Part shown: piece after piece, positions 26,478 to 35,502 of the stretch
Position numbering within the stretch: the stretch's first letter is position 1
Layout of the letters: every line of letters begins with the position of its first letter
Source of the DNA: Streptomyces sp. F63
Lineage (GTDB): Bacteria; Actinomycetota; Actinomycetes; Streptomycetales; Streptomycetaceae
Length of the DNA stretch: 64,000 nucleotides
Assembly (NCBI RefSeq): GCF_018070345.1
Contig: NZ_JAGPXX010000018.1
Coordinates: forward strand, 56,789 to 120,788
Direction of reading: 5' to 3'
Program-made: the position numbers and the translations under genes
Notes under the pieces: generated by a model
What the model was told of the DNA's origin: nothing
The model's database searches: none
The model's input: the letters and a program-made list of their open reading frames with translations, nothing else

Positions 26478-27686
26478 ATGATCGTGGAGACTCCGGGATC
26501 GCAGTCGTCGCTGCACCGGGCCAATCTGGAGCGGGTCGTGCGCGCGGTGCGCCTGGCCGGCTCCCTCACCCAGGCGGAGATCGCCCGGAGCACGGGCCTG
26601 TCCGCGGCCACGGTCTCCAATATCGTCCGGGAGCTCAGGGACAGTGGGATCGTGCAGGTCACGCCCACCTCGGCGGGCGGCCGGCGGGCGCGCAGCGTCT
26701 CGCTCAGCGGGGACGCGGGGATCGTGGTGGGGGTGGACTTCGGCCACACCCACCTCCGGGTGGCCGTCGGCAACCTCGCCCATCAGGTGCTGGCCGAGGA
26801 GGCCGAGCCGCTGGACGTGGACGCCTCCGCGACCCAGGGCTTCGACCGGGCGGAGGCCCTGGTCAAGCGGCTCGTCGACGCCACCGGTCTCGGTGTGGGC
26901 AAGGTGATCGGGGTCGGTCTCGGCGTGCCCGGCCCGATCGACGTCGACAGCGGCGCCCTGGGGTCCACCGCGATCCTGCCGGGCTGGGCCGGCATCAACC
27001 CCAAGGAGGAACTGACGGCGCGGCTCGGCGTGCCGGTGTCCGTCGACAACGACGCGAACCTCGGCGCCCTGGGCGAGCTCGTCTGGGGTACCGGGCGCGG
27101 GGTGAAGGACCTGGCGTACATCAAGGTCGCCGGCGGTGTCGGCGCGGGCCTGGTGATCAACGGCCACATCTACCGCGGCCCGGGCGGCACGGCCGGGGAG
27201 ATCGGGCACATCACCATCGACGAGTCCGGCCCCGTCTGCCGCTGCGGCAACCGGGGCTGCCTGGAGACCTTCACCGCGGCCCGGCACGTCCTGGACCTGC
27301 TGCGCACCAGTCACGGCCCGGATCTGACCATCGAGCGCATGGTGCAGCTGGCCCGCGAGGGCGACCCGGGCTGCCGCCGGGTGGTCGCCGACGTCGGGCG
27401 GCACATCGGGACCGGCGTGGCCAACCTCTGCAATCTCCTCAACCCCAGCCGGGTGGTGCTGGGCGGCGACCTGGCCGAGGCCGGGGAGCTCGTGCTGCTG
27501 CCCATCCGGGATTCCGTGGCGCGCTACGCGATCCCCAGCGCGGCGCGGCGGCTGTCCGTCGTCCCCGGCGCGCTCGGGGGGCGGGCCGAGGTGCTGGGGG
27601 CCCTCGCGCTCGTACTCAATGAAATGGGCGATTCGACACTTCTGGACGGATCGGTCGCCGCGGCGGACCCTGTCTTCACTAGATAA
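26478..27686 (+). CDS. rok7B7: ROK-family regulator Rok7B7
   Basis: 402 residues from ATG 26478; GTG 26484 is an almost equally good start behind the same GGGAGAGG. A MarR-like HTH is at about residues 28-75 (LTQAEIARSTGLSAATVSNI). The ROK sugar-kinase fold follows, with VGVDFGHTHLRVAV (phosphate loop), VPGPIDVDSG and the zinc motif CRCGNRGCLE. In S. coelicolor the orthologue between ngcEFG and xylFGH controls xylose transport, carbon catabolite repression and antibiotic production. The same gene order here supports the identification. Confidence 0.92.
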   Translation: MIVETPGSQSSLHRANLERVVRAVRLAGSLTQAEIARSTGLSAATVSNIVRELRDSGIVQVTPTSAGGRRARSVSLSGDAGIVVGVDFGHTHLRVAVGNLAHQVLAEEAEPLDVDASATQGFDRAEALVKRLVDATGLGVGKVIGVGLGVPGPIDVDSGALGSTAILPGWAGINPKEELTARLGVPVSVDNDANLGALGELVWGTGRGVKDLAYIKVAGGVGAGLVINGHIYRGPGGTAGEIGHITIDESGPVCRCGNRGCLETFTAARHVLDLLRTSHGPDLTIERMVQLAREGDPGCRRVVADVGRHIGTGVANLCNLLNPSRVVLGGDLAEAGELVLLPIRDSVARYAIPSAARRLSVVPGALGGRAEVLGALALVLNEMGDSTLLDGSVAAADPVFTR

Positions 27687-27700
27687 CGGTTGGCACCGTT
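27685..27700. promoter_or_regulatory. Inverted repeat upstream of xylF (ROK operator candidate)
   Basis: AACGGT-TGGC-ACCGTT, perfect 6-bp arms overlapping the rok7B7 stop and about 104 bp before xylF. The following ~25 bp are A/T-rich. Binding by Rok7B7 is a positional inference. Confidence 0.4.
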
Positions 27701-27803
27701 GTCATCTCGTTAAGTCTTTACTTCTTGACGGCAACGGCCCGGCCGAGTTGACTTCCCCACACCTCGGCCGCAGGGACGCGGCCTCGTCAGGGAGGTTCAG
27801 CAC

Positions 27804-28889
27804 ATGAACAGCACGATGCGCCGTGTCGTCATCGGCACCGCAGCGATCTCGATGGCCCTGTCCGTGGCCGCCTGCGGCAAGGCCGGCAGCGACGCGGAGG
27901 ACAGCGACAACAAGACCATCGGCATTCTCCTGCCGGAGAACAAGACGACCCGGTACGAGACCTTCGACCGGCCGCTGATGACGAAGAAGATCAAGGCGCT
28001 CTGCTCCGACTGCGAGGTCTCCTACAACAACGCCAACCAGGAGACCGAGCTGCAGAAGAAGCAGTTCGACGCCCTGATCACCAAGGGTGTGAAGGTGATC
28101 ATCCTGGACGCGGTGGACGCCACGGCCACCAAGTCCTGGGTCGACGCGGCCGCCAAGAAGGGCGTCAAGGTCGTCGCCTACGACCGTCTCGCCGAGGGCG
28201 ACGTCTCCGCCTACATCAGTTACGACAACGAGGCGGTCGGCAAGCTCCAGGGCGAGGGCGTGCTCCAGGCCCTGGGCGACAAGGCCAAGGACAGCGAGCT
28301 CGTGATGATCAACGGCTCGCCGACCGACCCCAACGCCGCGCTCTTCAAGAAGGGCGCCCACAGCGTCCTGGACGGCAAGGTCAAGAAGATCGTCTACGAG
28401 CAGGACATCCCGGACTGGTCGCCGGACGAGGCCAACAAGAAGATGGCCGCCGCGATCACCACGCTCGGCAAGGACGGCTTCGACGCCGTCTACTCCGCCA
28501 ACGACGGCATGGCGGGCGGCATCATCACGGCCCTGAAGTCGCGCGGCATCAAGGACGTCCCGGTGGGCGGCCAGGACTCCGAGCGCGCGGGCCTCCAGCG
28601 GATCGTGGCCGGTAGCCAGGCGTTCACGATCTACAAGGCCATCAAGCCCGAGGCCGAGCGGACCGCCGAGATAGCCGTCGCCCTGCTGAACGGCGACAGC
28701 ATCGACGAGTTCACCGAGGACAAGGTCGACAGCAAGAGCAAGAAGGGCATCCCCAGCCAGCTCTTCGACGCCGAGATCGTGACCAAGGACAACATCAAGG
28801 ACACGCTCATCGCGGACAAGGTCTACACCGTCGACGAGATCTGCACCCCGGAGTACAAGGCGGCCTGCGAGGACGCCGGACTCCTCTGA
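27804..28889 (+). CDS. xylF: XylF-type xylose-binding lipoprotein
   Basis: 361 residues with a lipobox VAAC (Cys24) and the ribose/xylose-type periplasmic-binding fold of family 4 (KTIGILLPENKTTRYETFDR; GVKVIILDAVDATATKSWVD; GGQDSERAGLQRIVAGSQAF). GGGAGG lies upstream. It delivers xylose to XylG/XylH. A strong hairpin after the stop probably keeps its transcript in excess over the permease genes. Sited behind the ROK regulator as in S. coelicolor. Confidence 0.92.
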   Translation: MNSTMRRVVIGTAAISMALSVAACGKAGSDAEDSDNKTIGILLPENKTTRYETFDRPLMTKKIKALCSDCEVSYNNANQETELQKKQFDALITKGVKVIILDAVDATATKSWVDAAAKKGVKVVAYDRLAEGDVSAYISYDNEAVGKLQGEGVLQALGDKAKDSELVMINGSPTDPNAALFKKGAHSVLDGKVKKIVYEQDIPDWSPDEANKKMAAAITTLGKDGFDAVYSANDGMAGGIITALKSRGIKDVPVGGQDSERAGLQRIVAGSQAFTIYKAIKPEAERTAEIAVALLNGDSIDEFTEDKVDSKSKKGIPSQLFDAEIVTKDNIKDTLIADKVYTVDEICTPEYKAACEDAGLL

Positions 28890-28926
28890 CCCGGGCAGGC
28901 GCCTGAGCGCCACCGGCCCGCCGGAC

Positions 28927-28981
28927 TTGCCCGGCACCCGCCCCCAACTTCACCCCGCTGCCGGGGGCGGGTGCCGGGCAA
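28927..28981 (+). terminator. Intercistronic hairpin between xylF and xylG
   Basis: Perfect 19-bp stem (28927-28945 with 28963-28981; TTGCCCGGCACCCGCCCCC and its complement) with a 17-nt loop. It probably acts as partial terminator or 3' stabiliser, raising binding-protein yield. Confidence 0.75.
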
Positions 28982-29074
28982 CGGCGGCACCATCCGACGT
29001 TGCTTGCACCACCTTCGCGCCCACAGGGCGCGGCACCCCCTCCGCCTGTGAAGGCGGCTAAGGAGATGATTCAC

Positions 29075-29854
29075 GTGTCCGCTACGCCCGTGCTGGCGTT
29101 GCGCGGGGTCTCCAAGCGGTTCGGCGCCGTACAGGCGCTCACCGACGTCGAACTGGAGATCCATCCGGGCGAGGTCGTCGCCCTGGTCGGCGACAACGGA
29201 GCCGGCAAGTCCACCCTGGTCAAGACCATCGCCGGGGTGCACCCCATCGACGAGGGCGTCATCGAGTGGAAGGGCCGCAAGGTCCGCATCGACAGGCCCC
29301 ACGACTCCCAGGACCTGGGGATCGCCACCGTCTACCAGGACCTGGCGCTCTGCGACAACCTCGACGTCGTCGCCAACCTCTTCCTCGGCAGCGAGCTGCG
29401 CCGGGGCGGGGTCATCGACGAGGTCGCCATGGAGAAGCGGGCCCAGGAGCTCCTGGACACCCTCTCCATCCGCATTCCCAGCGTGCGCATCCCCGTGGCC
29501 TCCCTCTCCGGCGGCCAGCGCCAGGTCGTGGCCATCGCCCGTGCCCTGGTCGGCGACCCCGAGGTCGTCATCCTGGACGAGCCGACCGCCGCGCTCGGCG
29601 TCGAGCAGACCGCGCAGGTGCTCGACCTGGTGGAGCGGCTGCGGGAGCGCGGCCTGGGCGTCATCCTCATCAGCCACAACATGGCCGATGTCAAGGCCGT
29701 CGCCGACACGGTGGCGGTGCTGCGCCTCGGCCGCAACAACGGGGTCTTCCCGGTCCGGACGACCTCCCACGAACAGATCATCGCCGCCATCACGGGCGCC
29801 ACGGACAACGCCGTGACCCGTCGCCAGGCGCGCACCACGGAGGCAGGACGATGA
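29075..29854 (+). CDS. xylG: XylG-type single-domain sugar ABC ATPase
   Basis: 259 residues. AAGGAG at 29059-29064 is 10 nt before GTG 29075 but only 1 nt before the in-frame ATG 29066, so I choose GTG. Walker A GDNGAGKST, signature LSGGQRQ and Walker B VVILDEPTAALG are present. It has one nucleotide-binding domain, whereas E. coli XylG has two fused. Together with XylH it energises xylose import. The stop overlaps the xylH start (ATGA). Confidence 0.9.
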   Translation: MSATPVLALRGVSKRFGAVQALTDVELEIHPGEVVALVGDNGAGKSTLVKTIAGVHPIDEGVIEWKGRKVRIDRPHDSQDLGIATVYQDLALCDNLDVVANLFLGSELRRGGVIDEVAMEKRAQELLDTLSIRIPSVRIPVASLSGGQRQVVAIARALVGDPEVVILDEPTAALGVEQTAQVLDLVERLRERGLGVILISHNMADVKAVADTVAVLRLGRNNGVFPVRTTSHEQIIAAITGATDNAVTRRQARTTEAGR

Positions 29855-31119
29855 GCCACACCGTGCAGAAAGGTTCCGCCAAGGCGGCGCCCGCCCCGGC
29901 CGGCGCGGTCGACCCCCGGCTGCTCGTCCGCGAGCAGGGCCTGAAGGGCTACCTCACCGAGTTCCAGCGCAAGATACGCGGCGGCGAGCTCGGCTCCATA
30001 CCGGTCGTCCTCGGCCTGGTGGTCATCGGCATCATCTTCCAGTCGCTGGACGAGAGCTTCCTCTCCGCGGGCAGCCTCAGCAACATCAGCGTCTACATCG
30101 CCGGCCAGGGCATCATGGCCGTCGGCATCGTCTTCGTCCTCCTGCTCGGCGAGATCGACCTCTCCGTCGGCTCCGTCGCCGGTGTCGGCGCCGCCATCTG
30201 GGCGGTGCTCAGCGTCACCGGCGACATGGGCGACCTGCAGGCCGTCCTGCTCGCCGTCGCCGCGGGCGCCGCCATCGGCGGCATCCACGGCTTCTTCTTC
30301 GCCAAGGTCGGCGTCCCGGCCTTCGTCGTCACCCTGGCCGGCTTCCTCGGCTGGAGCGGTCTGCAGATCTGGCTGATGGGTTCCGAGGGCAGCATCAACA
30401 CGCCCTCGGGCAGCATCGTCGAGAACCTGACCAACTACTACTTCGAGGACATCGCGGCCGCCTACGGCCTGGCCGGCGCGGCCGTCGCCGTCTACTTCCT
30501 CGCGATGCTGCGCGACAGCCGCCGCCGGCGCGCCGCGGGGCTGCTGCACCGCCCCTTCGGCGAGGTGCTGTTCCGGGCCGCCCTGCTCGCGGCCGTGGCG
30601 TTCACCGCCGCCTACCAGCTCAACCAGTCCCGCGGGCTGCCGCTGGCGCTGGTGCTCTTCCTCGCCGTGCTGGTGACCGCCGACTTCGTGGTCCGGCGCA
30701 CCACCTACGGCCGGCAGATCTACGCCAGTGGCGGCAACGCCGAGGCGGCCCGCCGCGCCGGCATCAACGTGGAGCGGGTCCGGATCACCGTCTTCATGAT
30801 CGCCGGCATGCTGGCGGCCTTCGGCGGCCTCTTCATCGCCAGCCAGTCCGGGGGCGCCACCAAGAGCCTCGGCGCAGGCAACGTGCTGATGAGCGTGATC
30901 GCGGCCGCCGTCATCGGCGGCACCAGCCTCTTCGGCGGACGCGGCAAGATCTGGTCCGCGCTGCTGGGCATGCTGGTCATCCAGTCCATCCAGCAGGGCC
31001 TCAATCTGCTCGGCATGGCGAGTGAGATCCAGTACATGATCACCGGCGCGGTGCTGCTCGCGGCCGTCGTCATCGACTCGGTCTCGCGCCGCACCCAGAA
31101 GTCGGCGGGCCGCACCTGA
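29851..31119 (+). CDS. xylH: XylH-type sugar ABC permease
   Basis: 422 residues with about ten membrane helices of the RbsC/XylH family. The hallmarks are FVLLLGEIDLSVGSVAGVGA, the cytoplasmic YGRQIYASGGNAEAARRAGI (the ATPase-coupling loop) and VIGGTSLFGGRGKIWSALLG. It forms the membrane channel for xylose. Translationally coupled to xylG. Confidence 0.92.
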   Translation: MSHTVQKGSAKAAPAPAGAVDPRLLVREQGLKGYLTEFQRKIRGGELGSIPVVLGLVVIGIIFQSLDESFLSAGSLSNISVYIAGQGIMAVGIVFVLLLGEIDLSVGSVAGVGAAIWAVLSVTGDMGDLQAVLLAVAAGAAIGGIHGFFFAKVGVPAFVVTLAGFLGWSGLQIWLMGSEGSINTPSGSIVENLTNYYFEDIAAAYGLAGAAVAVYFLAMLRDSRRRRAAGLLHRPFGEVLFRAALLAAVAFTAAYQLNQSRGLPLALVLFLAVLVTADFVVRRTTYGRQIYASGGNAEAARRAGINVERVRITVFMIAGMLAAFGGLFIASQSGGATKSLGAGNVLMSVIAAAVIGGTSLFGGRGKIWSALLGMLVIQSIQQGLNLLGMASEIQYMITGAVLLAAVVIDSVSRRTQKSAGRT

Positions 31120-31147
31120 CGAGCTGCCCCCGCGGACCCGCCCGGCA

Positions 31148-31169
31148 CCGGCCCCCTGGCCGGGGCCGG
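31148..31169 (+). terminator. Terminator of the xyl operon
   Basis: 8-bp stem CCGGCCCC/GGGGCCGG (31148-31155 and 31162-31169) with a 6-nt loop, about 30 bp after xylH. Confidence 0.5.
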
Positions 31170-31328
31170 GCGCCCGTGCGTCCGGGGGCGGTGGGCCGGG
31201 CGGTGCACCCCCGGGGCCCGCGCGGCGAGCCGCTCCGGCGCACGGCCGGGTCCGCGCGTCCGGAAAGGGAACATTAGACTCAGCGGACCGGCAATGTGCT
31301 CGAAGCAAGACGGCCAAGAGGAGACACA

Positions 31329-33287
31329 GTGGCAATGGTGCCGCGCGAAGAGCGGGAGCTGCTGTCCCGCATCACCGGACCGCGCGATCTGGACCGGCTC
31401 GACCAGGAACAGCTCGCCCGGCTGGCCGGGGAGATCCGGACCTTCCTCGTCGACGCCGTCTCCAGGACGGGCGGTCACCTCGGACCGAACCTGGGCGTCG
31501 TCGAGCTGACGATCGCGCTGCACCGCGCCTTCGAGTCCCCGCGGGACAAGGTGCTCTTCGACACCGGACACCAGTCCTACGTGCACAAGCTCCTGACCGG
31601 CCGACAGGACTTCTCGAGGCTCCGCGCCAAGGGCGGCCTCTCCGGCTACCCCTCCCGGGCGGAGTCCGAGCACGACGTCATCGAGAACAGCCACGCCTCC
31701 ACGGTGCTGGGCTGGGCCGACGGCCTGGCCAAGGCCAACCAGGTGCTGGGCCGCGAGGACCACGTCGTCGCCGTGATCGGCGACGGCGCCCTGACCGGCG
31801 GCATGGCCTGGGAGGCCCTGAACAACATCGCCGCCGCCAAGGACCGCCCCCTGGTCATCGTCGTCAACGACAACGAGCGCTCCTACGCCCCCACCATCGG
31901 CGGCCTCGCCGACCACCTCGCCACCCTCCGCGTCACCGACGGCTACGAGCGCTTCCTCGCCCGCGGCAAGGACCTCCTGGAGCGCACCCCGGTCGTCGGC
32001 CGCCCGCTGTACGAGACGCTGCACGGCGCCAAGAAGGGCCTCAAGGACTTCATCGCCCCGCAGGGCATGTTCGAGGACCTCGGCCTCAAGTACGTCGGCC
32101 CCATCGACGGCCACGACATCGAGGCCCTGGAGTCGGCCCTGGTGCGGGCCAAGCGGTTCGGCGGCCCCGTCATCGTCCACTGCCTCACCGAGAAGGGCCG
32201 CGGCTACTCGCCCGCCCTGGAGGACGAGGCCGACCGCTTCCACGCCGTCCCCGTCATCCACCCCGACACCGGCCTGCCCGTGTCCGCCGCAGGCGCCGAC
32301 TGGACCTCCGTCTTCGGTGAGGAGATGGTGAAGCTCGGCCGGGAGCGCGAGGACATCGTCGCGATCACCGCGGCCATGCTCCAGCCGGTCGGCCTGGAGA
32401 AGTTCGCCAAGACCTTCCCCGACCGGGTGTACGACGTCGGCATCGCCGAGCAGCACGGCGCCGTCTCCGCGGCCGGCCTGGCCACCGGCGGGCTCCACCC
32501 CGTCTTCGCCGTCTACGCCACCTTCCTCAACCGCGCCTTCGACCAGGTGCTGATGGACGTGGCGCTGCACCGGTGCGGCGTCACCTTCGTGCTCGACCGG
32601 GCCGGCGTCACCGGCACCGACGGCGCCTCGCACAACGGCATGTGGGACCTGTCCATCCTCCAGGTCGTGCCCGGCCTGCGGATCGCCGCCCCGCGCGACG
32701 CCGACCAGCTCCGCGCCCAGCTCCGCGAGGCCGTCGCCGTCGAGGACGCCCCCACCGTCGTGCGCTACTCCAAGGGCGCGGTCGGCCCGGCGGTCGCGGC
32801 CGTCCGCCGCATCGGCGGCATGGACGTCCTCCGCGAGCCCGCCGCGGACACGACGACGCGGGACGGCTCGCAGGCGGACGTCCTGCTCGTCTCCGTCGGC
32901 GCGCTCGCCCCGATGTGCCTGGAGATCGCCGGGCTCCTGGACAAGCAGGGCATCTCCACCACCGTCGTCGACCCCCGGTGGGTCAAGCCGGTGGACGAGC
33001 AGCTCCCCGCGCTCGCCGACCGGCACCGCGTCGTGGTCACCGTCGAGGACAACGGCCGCGCCGGCGGCGTCGGCTCGGCGATCGCCCAGGCGCTCCGCGA
33101 CGCCAACGTGGACGTGCCGCTGCGCGACTTCGGCATTCCGCAGCGCTTCCTCGACCACGCCTCCCGCAAGGAGGTCATGGCGGAGATCGGCCTGACGGCG
33201 CCCGACATCGCCCGCCAGGTCACCGGCCTGGTGGCGAAGCTCGACGGCCGCTACGACACCGAGCCGGCCGAGGTCGCCGGCGACTGA
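31329..33287 (+). CDS. dxs: 1-deoxy-D-xylulose-5-phosphate synthase
   Basis: 652 residues from GTG 31329, behind AGAGGAGA; an in-frame ATG upstream (31296) lacks a site. The thiamine-diphosphate motif GDGALTGGMAWEALNNI, substrate-binding GHLGPNLGVVEL and the transketolase-type YDVGIAEQHGAVSAAGLA are all present at normal length. It condenses pyruvate and glyceraldehyde-3-phosphate in the first step of the MEP isoprenoid pathway. Location after xylFGH follows the Streptomyces core order. Confidence 0.96.
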   Translation: MAMVPREERELLSRITGPRDLDRLDQEQLARLAGEIRTFLVDAVSRTGGHLGPNLGVVELTIALHRAFESPRDKVLFDTGHQSYVHKLLTGRQDFSRLRAKGGLSGYPSRAESEHDVIENSHASTVLGWADGLAKANQVLGREDHVVAVIGDGALTGGMAWEALNNIAAAKDRPLVIVVNDNERSYAPTIGGLADHLATLRVTDGYERFLARGKDLLERTPVVGRPLYETLHGAKKGLKDFIAPQGMFEDLGLKYVGPIDGHDIEALESALVRAKRFGGPVIVHCLTEKGRGYSPALEDEADRFHAVPVIHPDTGLPVSAAGADWTSVFGEEMVKLGREREDIVAITAAMLQPVGLEKFAKTFPDRVYDVGIAEQHGAVSAAGLATGGLHPVFAVYATFLNRAFDQVLMDVALHRCGVTFVLDRAGVTGTDGASHNGMWDLSILQVVPGLRIAAPRDADQLRAQLREAVAVEDAPTVVRYSKGAVGPAVAAVRRIGGMDVLREPAADTTTRDGSQADVLLVSVGALAPMCLEIAGLLDKQGISTTVVDPRWVKPVDEQLPALADRHRVVVTVEDNGRAGGVGSAIAQALRDANVDVPLRDFGIPQRFLDHASRKEVMAEIGLTAPDIARQVTGLVAKLDGRYDTEPAEVAGD

Positions 33288-33303
33288 CCGGCCCCGTCCC
33301 CGG

Positions 33304-33327
33304 CCGGCCCCGTCCTCGCGGGGCCGG
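33304..33327 (+). terminator. Terminator of dxs
   Basis: Perfect 9-bp stem CCGGCCCCG/CGGGGCCGG (33304-33312 and 33319-33327) with a 6-nt loop, 17 bp after the stop. Confidence 0.6.
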
Positions 33328-33501
33328 GGCCGGCCGGCGTACCCCGAACGGCTGTGCCGGCCGGCCCGCGCCCGTTCCCGGCTCCCGCACCTCCCCCTCT
33401 TCCGATGGGGTGAATTCCCATGCGCCCGGCGGTGTAGTGCCCCGGCCCGGCGGGGGCACGTGAACCATGTCGCCGACGAGCCGAGCGCGTGGAGGTAGAC
33501 G

Positions 33502-35025
33502 GTGAGCCAGGGAAACACGGGGAGCCGCGGGCCGGGCGACGTCCTCCGGACCAAGACGGTGGAGCAGTCCATCCGTGACACGGAGGAGCCCGACCACCGG
33601 CTCAGCAAGTCGCTCTCCGCCTTCGACCTGATGGTCTTCGGCGTGGGCGTCGTCATCGGCACCGGCATCTTCGTGCTCACCGGCGCGGTGGCCAAGGAGA
33701 CCGCCGGCCCGGCGGTGGCCGTCTCCTTCGCCGTCTCCGGTCTCGTCTGCGCCCTGGCGGCCATCTGCTACGCGGAGTTCGCCTCCACCGTGCCCGTGGC
33801 CGGTTCCGCGTACACCTTCGCCTACGCCTCGCTGGGCGAACTGCCCGCCTGGATCATCGGCTGGGATCTGATGCTCGAACTCGCCCTCGGCTGCGCGGTG
33901 GTGGCCGTCGGCTGGTCCGGCTACATCCGTTCCCTGCTGGACAACGCCGGCTGGCGGCTGCCCGAGGCCCTCGCCGGCACCAGTGAGCAGAGCGGGTTCG
34001 CCTTCGACCTGCCGGCTTTCCTGCTGGTGCTGACGCTCACGGCCGTCCTCGTCGCCGGGATGAAGCTGTCCGCGCGCGTCACCTCCGTCATCGTGGCGGT
34101 CAAGGTCGCCGTGGTGCTGATCGTGATCGTCGTGGGGGCGTTCTTCGTCCGGGCGGACAACTACGACCCCTTCGTGCCGCCCGCGCGGGACACCGGCTCC
34201 GGCGGGGGCGCCGACATCGGCGCGCCGCTGGTCCAGACGCTCTTCGGCTACACCCCGTCCGCCTTCGGCGTGATGGGGATCTTCACCGGTGCGGCCATCG
34301 TCTTCTTCGCCTACATCGGCTTCGACATCGTCGCCACCGCCGCCGAGGAGACCCGCCGCCCGCAGCGCGATCTGCCCCGGGGCATCCTCGGCACGCTCGC
34401 CGTCACCACCGTGCTCTACATCGCCGTCTCCATCGTGGTGACCGGGATGCAGAAGTACACCGAGCTGTCCGTGGACGCCCCGCTCGCCGACGCCTTCAAG
34501 GCCACCGGGCACCCCTTCTGGGCCGGGCTGATCAGCTTCGGCGCCGCCGTCGGCCTCACCACGGTGTGCATGATCATGCTGCTCGGCCAGCCCCGGGTCC
34601 TCTTCGCGATGAGCCGGGACGGGCTGCTCCCGAAGATCTTCTCCCGGGTCCACCCGCGCTTCCGCACGCCCTACCGCTCGACGATCCTGCTCGGCGCGAC
34701 CGCGGCCGTCATCGCGGGTTTCACCAGCATCTCCGAGCTCGCCGAACTGGTGAACATCGGCACCCTCTTCGCCTTCGTCGTCACCGCCCTCGGCGTGGTC
34801 GTCCTCCGCCGCACCCGGCCCGACCTGCCGCGCTCCTTCCGCACTCCGCTGGTGCCGCTGCTGCCGGTCGTCTCGGTGCTGGCCTCGGGCTGGCTGATGC
34901 TCAACCTCTCCGGCGAGACCTGGCTGCGGTTCGTCGTCTGGATGGCCGCCGGCGTCCTGCTGTACTTCCTCTACGGCCGCCGTCGCAGCCGCCTGCACGG
35001 CGGGGCCGGGAATCCCGTTGCCTGA
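33502..35025 (+). CDS. APC-superfamily amino acid permease
   Basis: 507 residues from GTG 33502, with GGAGGT upstream. About twelve to fourteen hydrophobic helices. GVGVVIGTGIFVLTGAVA (helix 1 substrate-binding unwound segment) and FFAYIGFDIVATAAEETRRP (helix 6) are classic for cationic-amino-acid-type APC permeases. It should take up amino acids by proton symport; the substrate cannot be told. It marks the end of the conserved core before the NRPS insertion. Confidence 0.9.
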   Translation: MSQGNTGSRGPGDVLRTKTVEQSIRDTEEPDHRLSKSLSAFDLMVFGVGVVIGTGIFVLTGAVAKETAGPAVAVSFAVSGLVCALAAICYAEFASTVPVAGSAYTFAYASLGELPAWIIGWDLMLELALGCAVVAVGWSGYIRSLLDNAGWRLPEALAGTSEQSGFAFDLPAFLLVLTLTAVLVAGMKLSARVTSVIVAVKVAVVLIVIVVGAFFVRADNYDPFVPPARDTGSGGGADIGAPLVQTLFGYTPSAFGVMGIFTGAAIVFFAYIGFDIVATAAEETRRPQRDLPRGILGTLAVTTVLYIAVSIVVTGMQKYTELSVDAPLADAFKATGHPFWAGLISFGAAVGLTTVCMIMLLGQPRVLFAMSRDGLLPKIFSRVHPRFRTPYRSTILLGATAAVIAGFTSISELAELVNIGTLFAFVVTALGVVVLRRTRPDLPRSFRTPLVPLLPVVSVLASGWLMLNLSGETWLRFVVWMAAGVLLYFLYGRRRSRLHGGAGNPVA

Positions 35026-35502
35026 GGGGCCTCTCGTCCGGACCGGGCCGCATCGGCGGGGGCCGCATCCACGGGGGCCGGAGGCCGGGCCCGCCCCCGC
35101 GGAGGACCCCGGCTCCGAGGCCGGTGCGCTGTGCGCCGAGCGGGTTACGTTCGCCACCCGGTCGACGAATCATGGCCGAAAGACATCGAAGGGCCCCCGT
35201 CAATCCGCCCGGCGTCTACTTCGCCCCGGACGGGGACCGGCCACGCTCGCGGCACGAGGGGTGAGACGGCATCACTCCGTCACTACGCGATCCGGCGGAG
35301 GAGGAAGCGGAAGCGGAATCCGCCGGCAAACGGTTACGGGACGTCGTCGGCGCGACGGACGTTCCTGATGCGGAATCTCGGCCCCGGCAGGCAGGGGCCC
35401 TGGCGGGCCCGGCTCCCCGCTGGTTTTCGCGGAATCCCCTGGGGGGACGGCTGCGGCTGTGCTACCGTCGCCGACGACTCAGAGAGCGGTCTGAAACGGG
35501 GG
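35026..35502. promoter_or_regulatory. Gene-free boundary region before the NRPS cluster
   Basis: 477 bp between the permease and the ATP-grasp gene, with no gene of convincing coding character. It has patches of lower GC around 35130-35180 and 35480-35560 relative to its flanks. It must contain the promoter of the first cluster gene; TACCGT at 35463-35468 is a possible -10 hexamer without an obvious -35. Confidence 0.4.
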
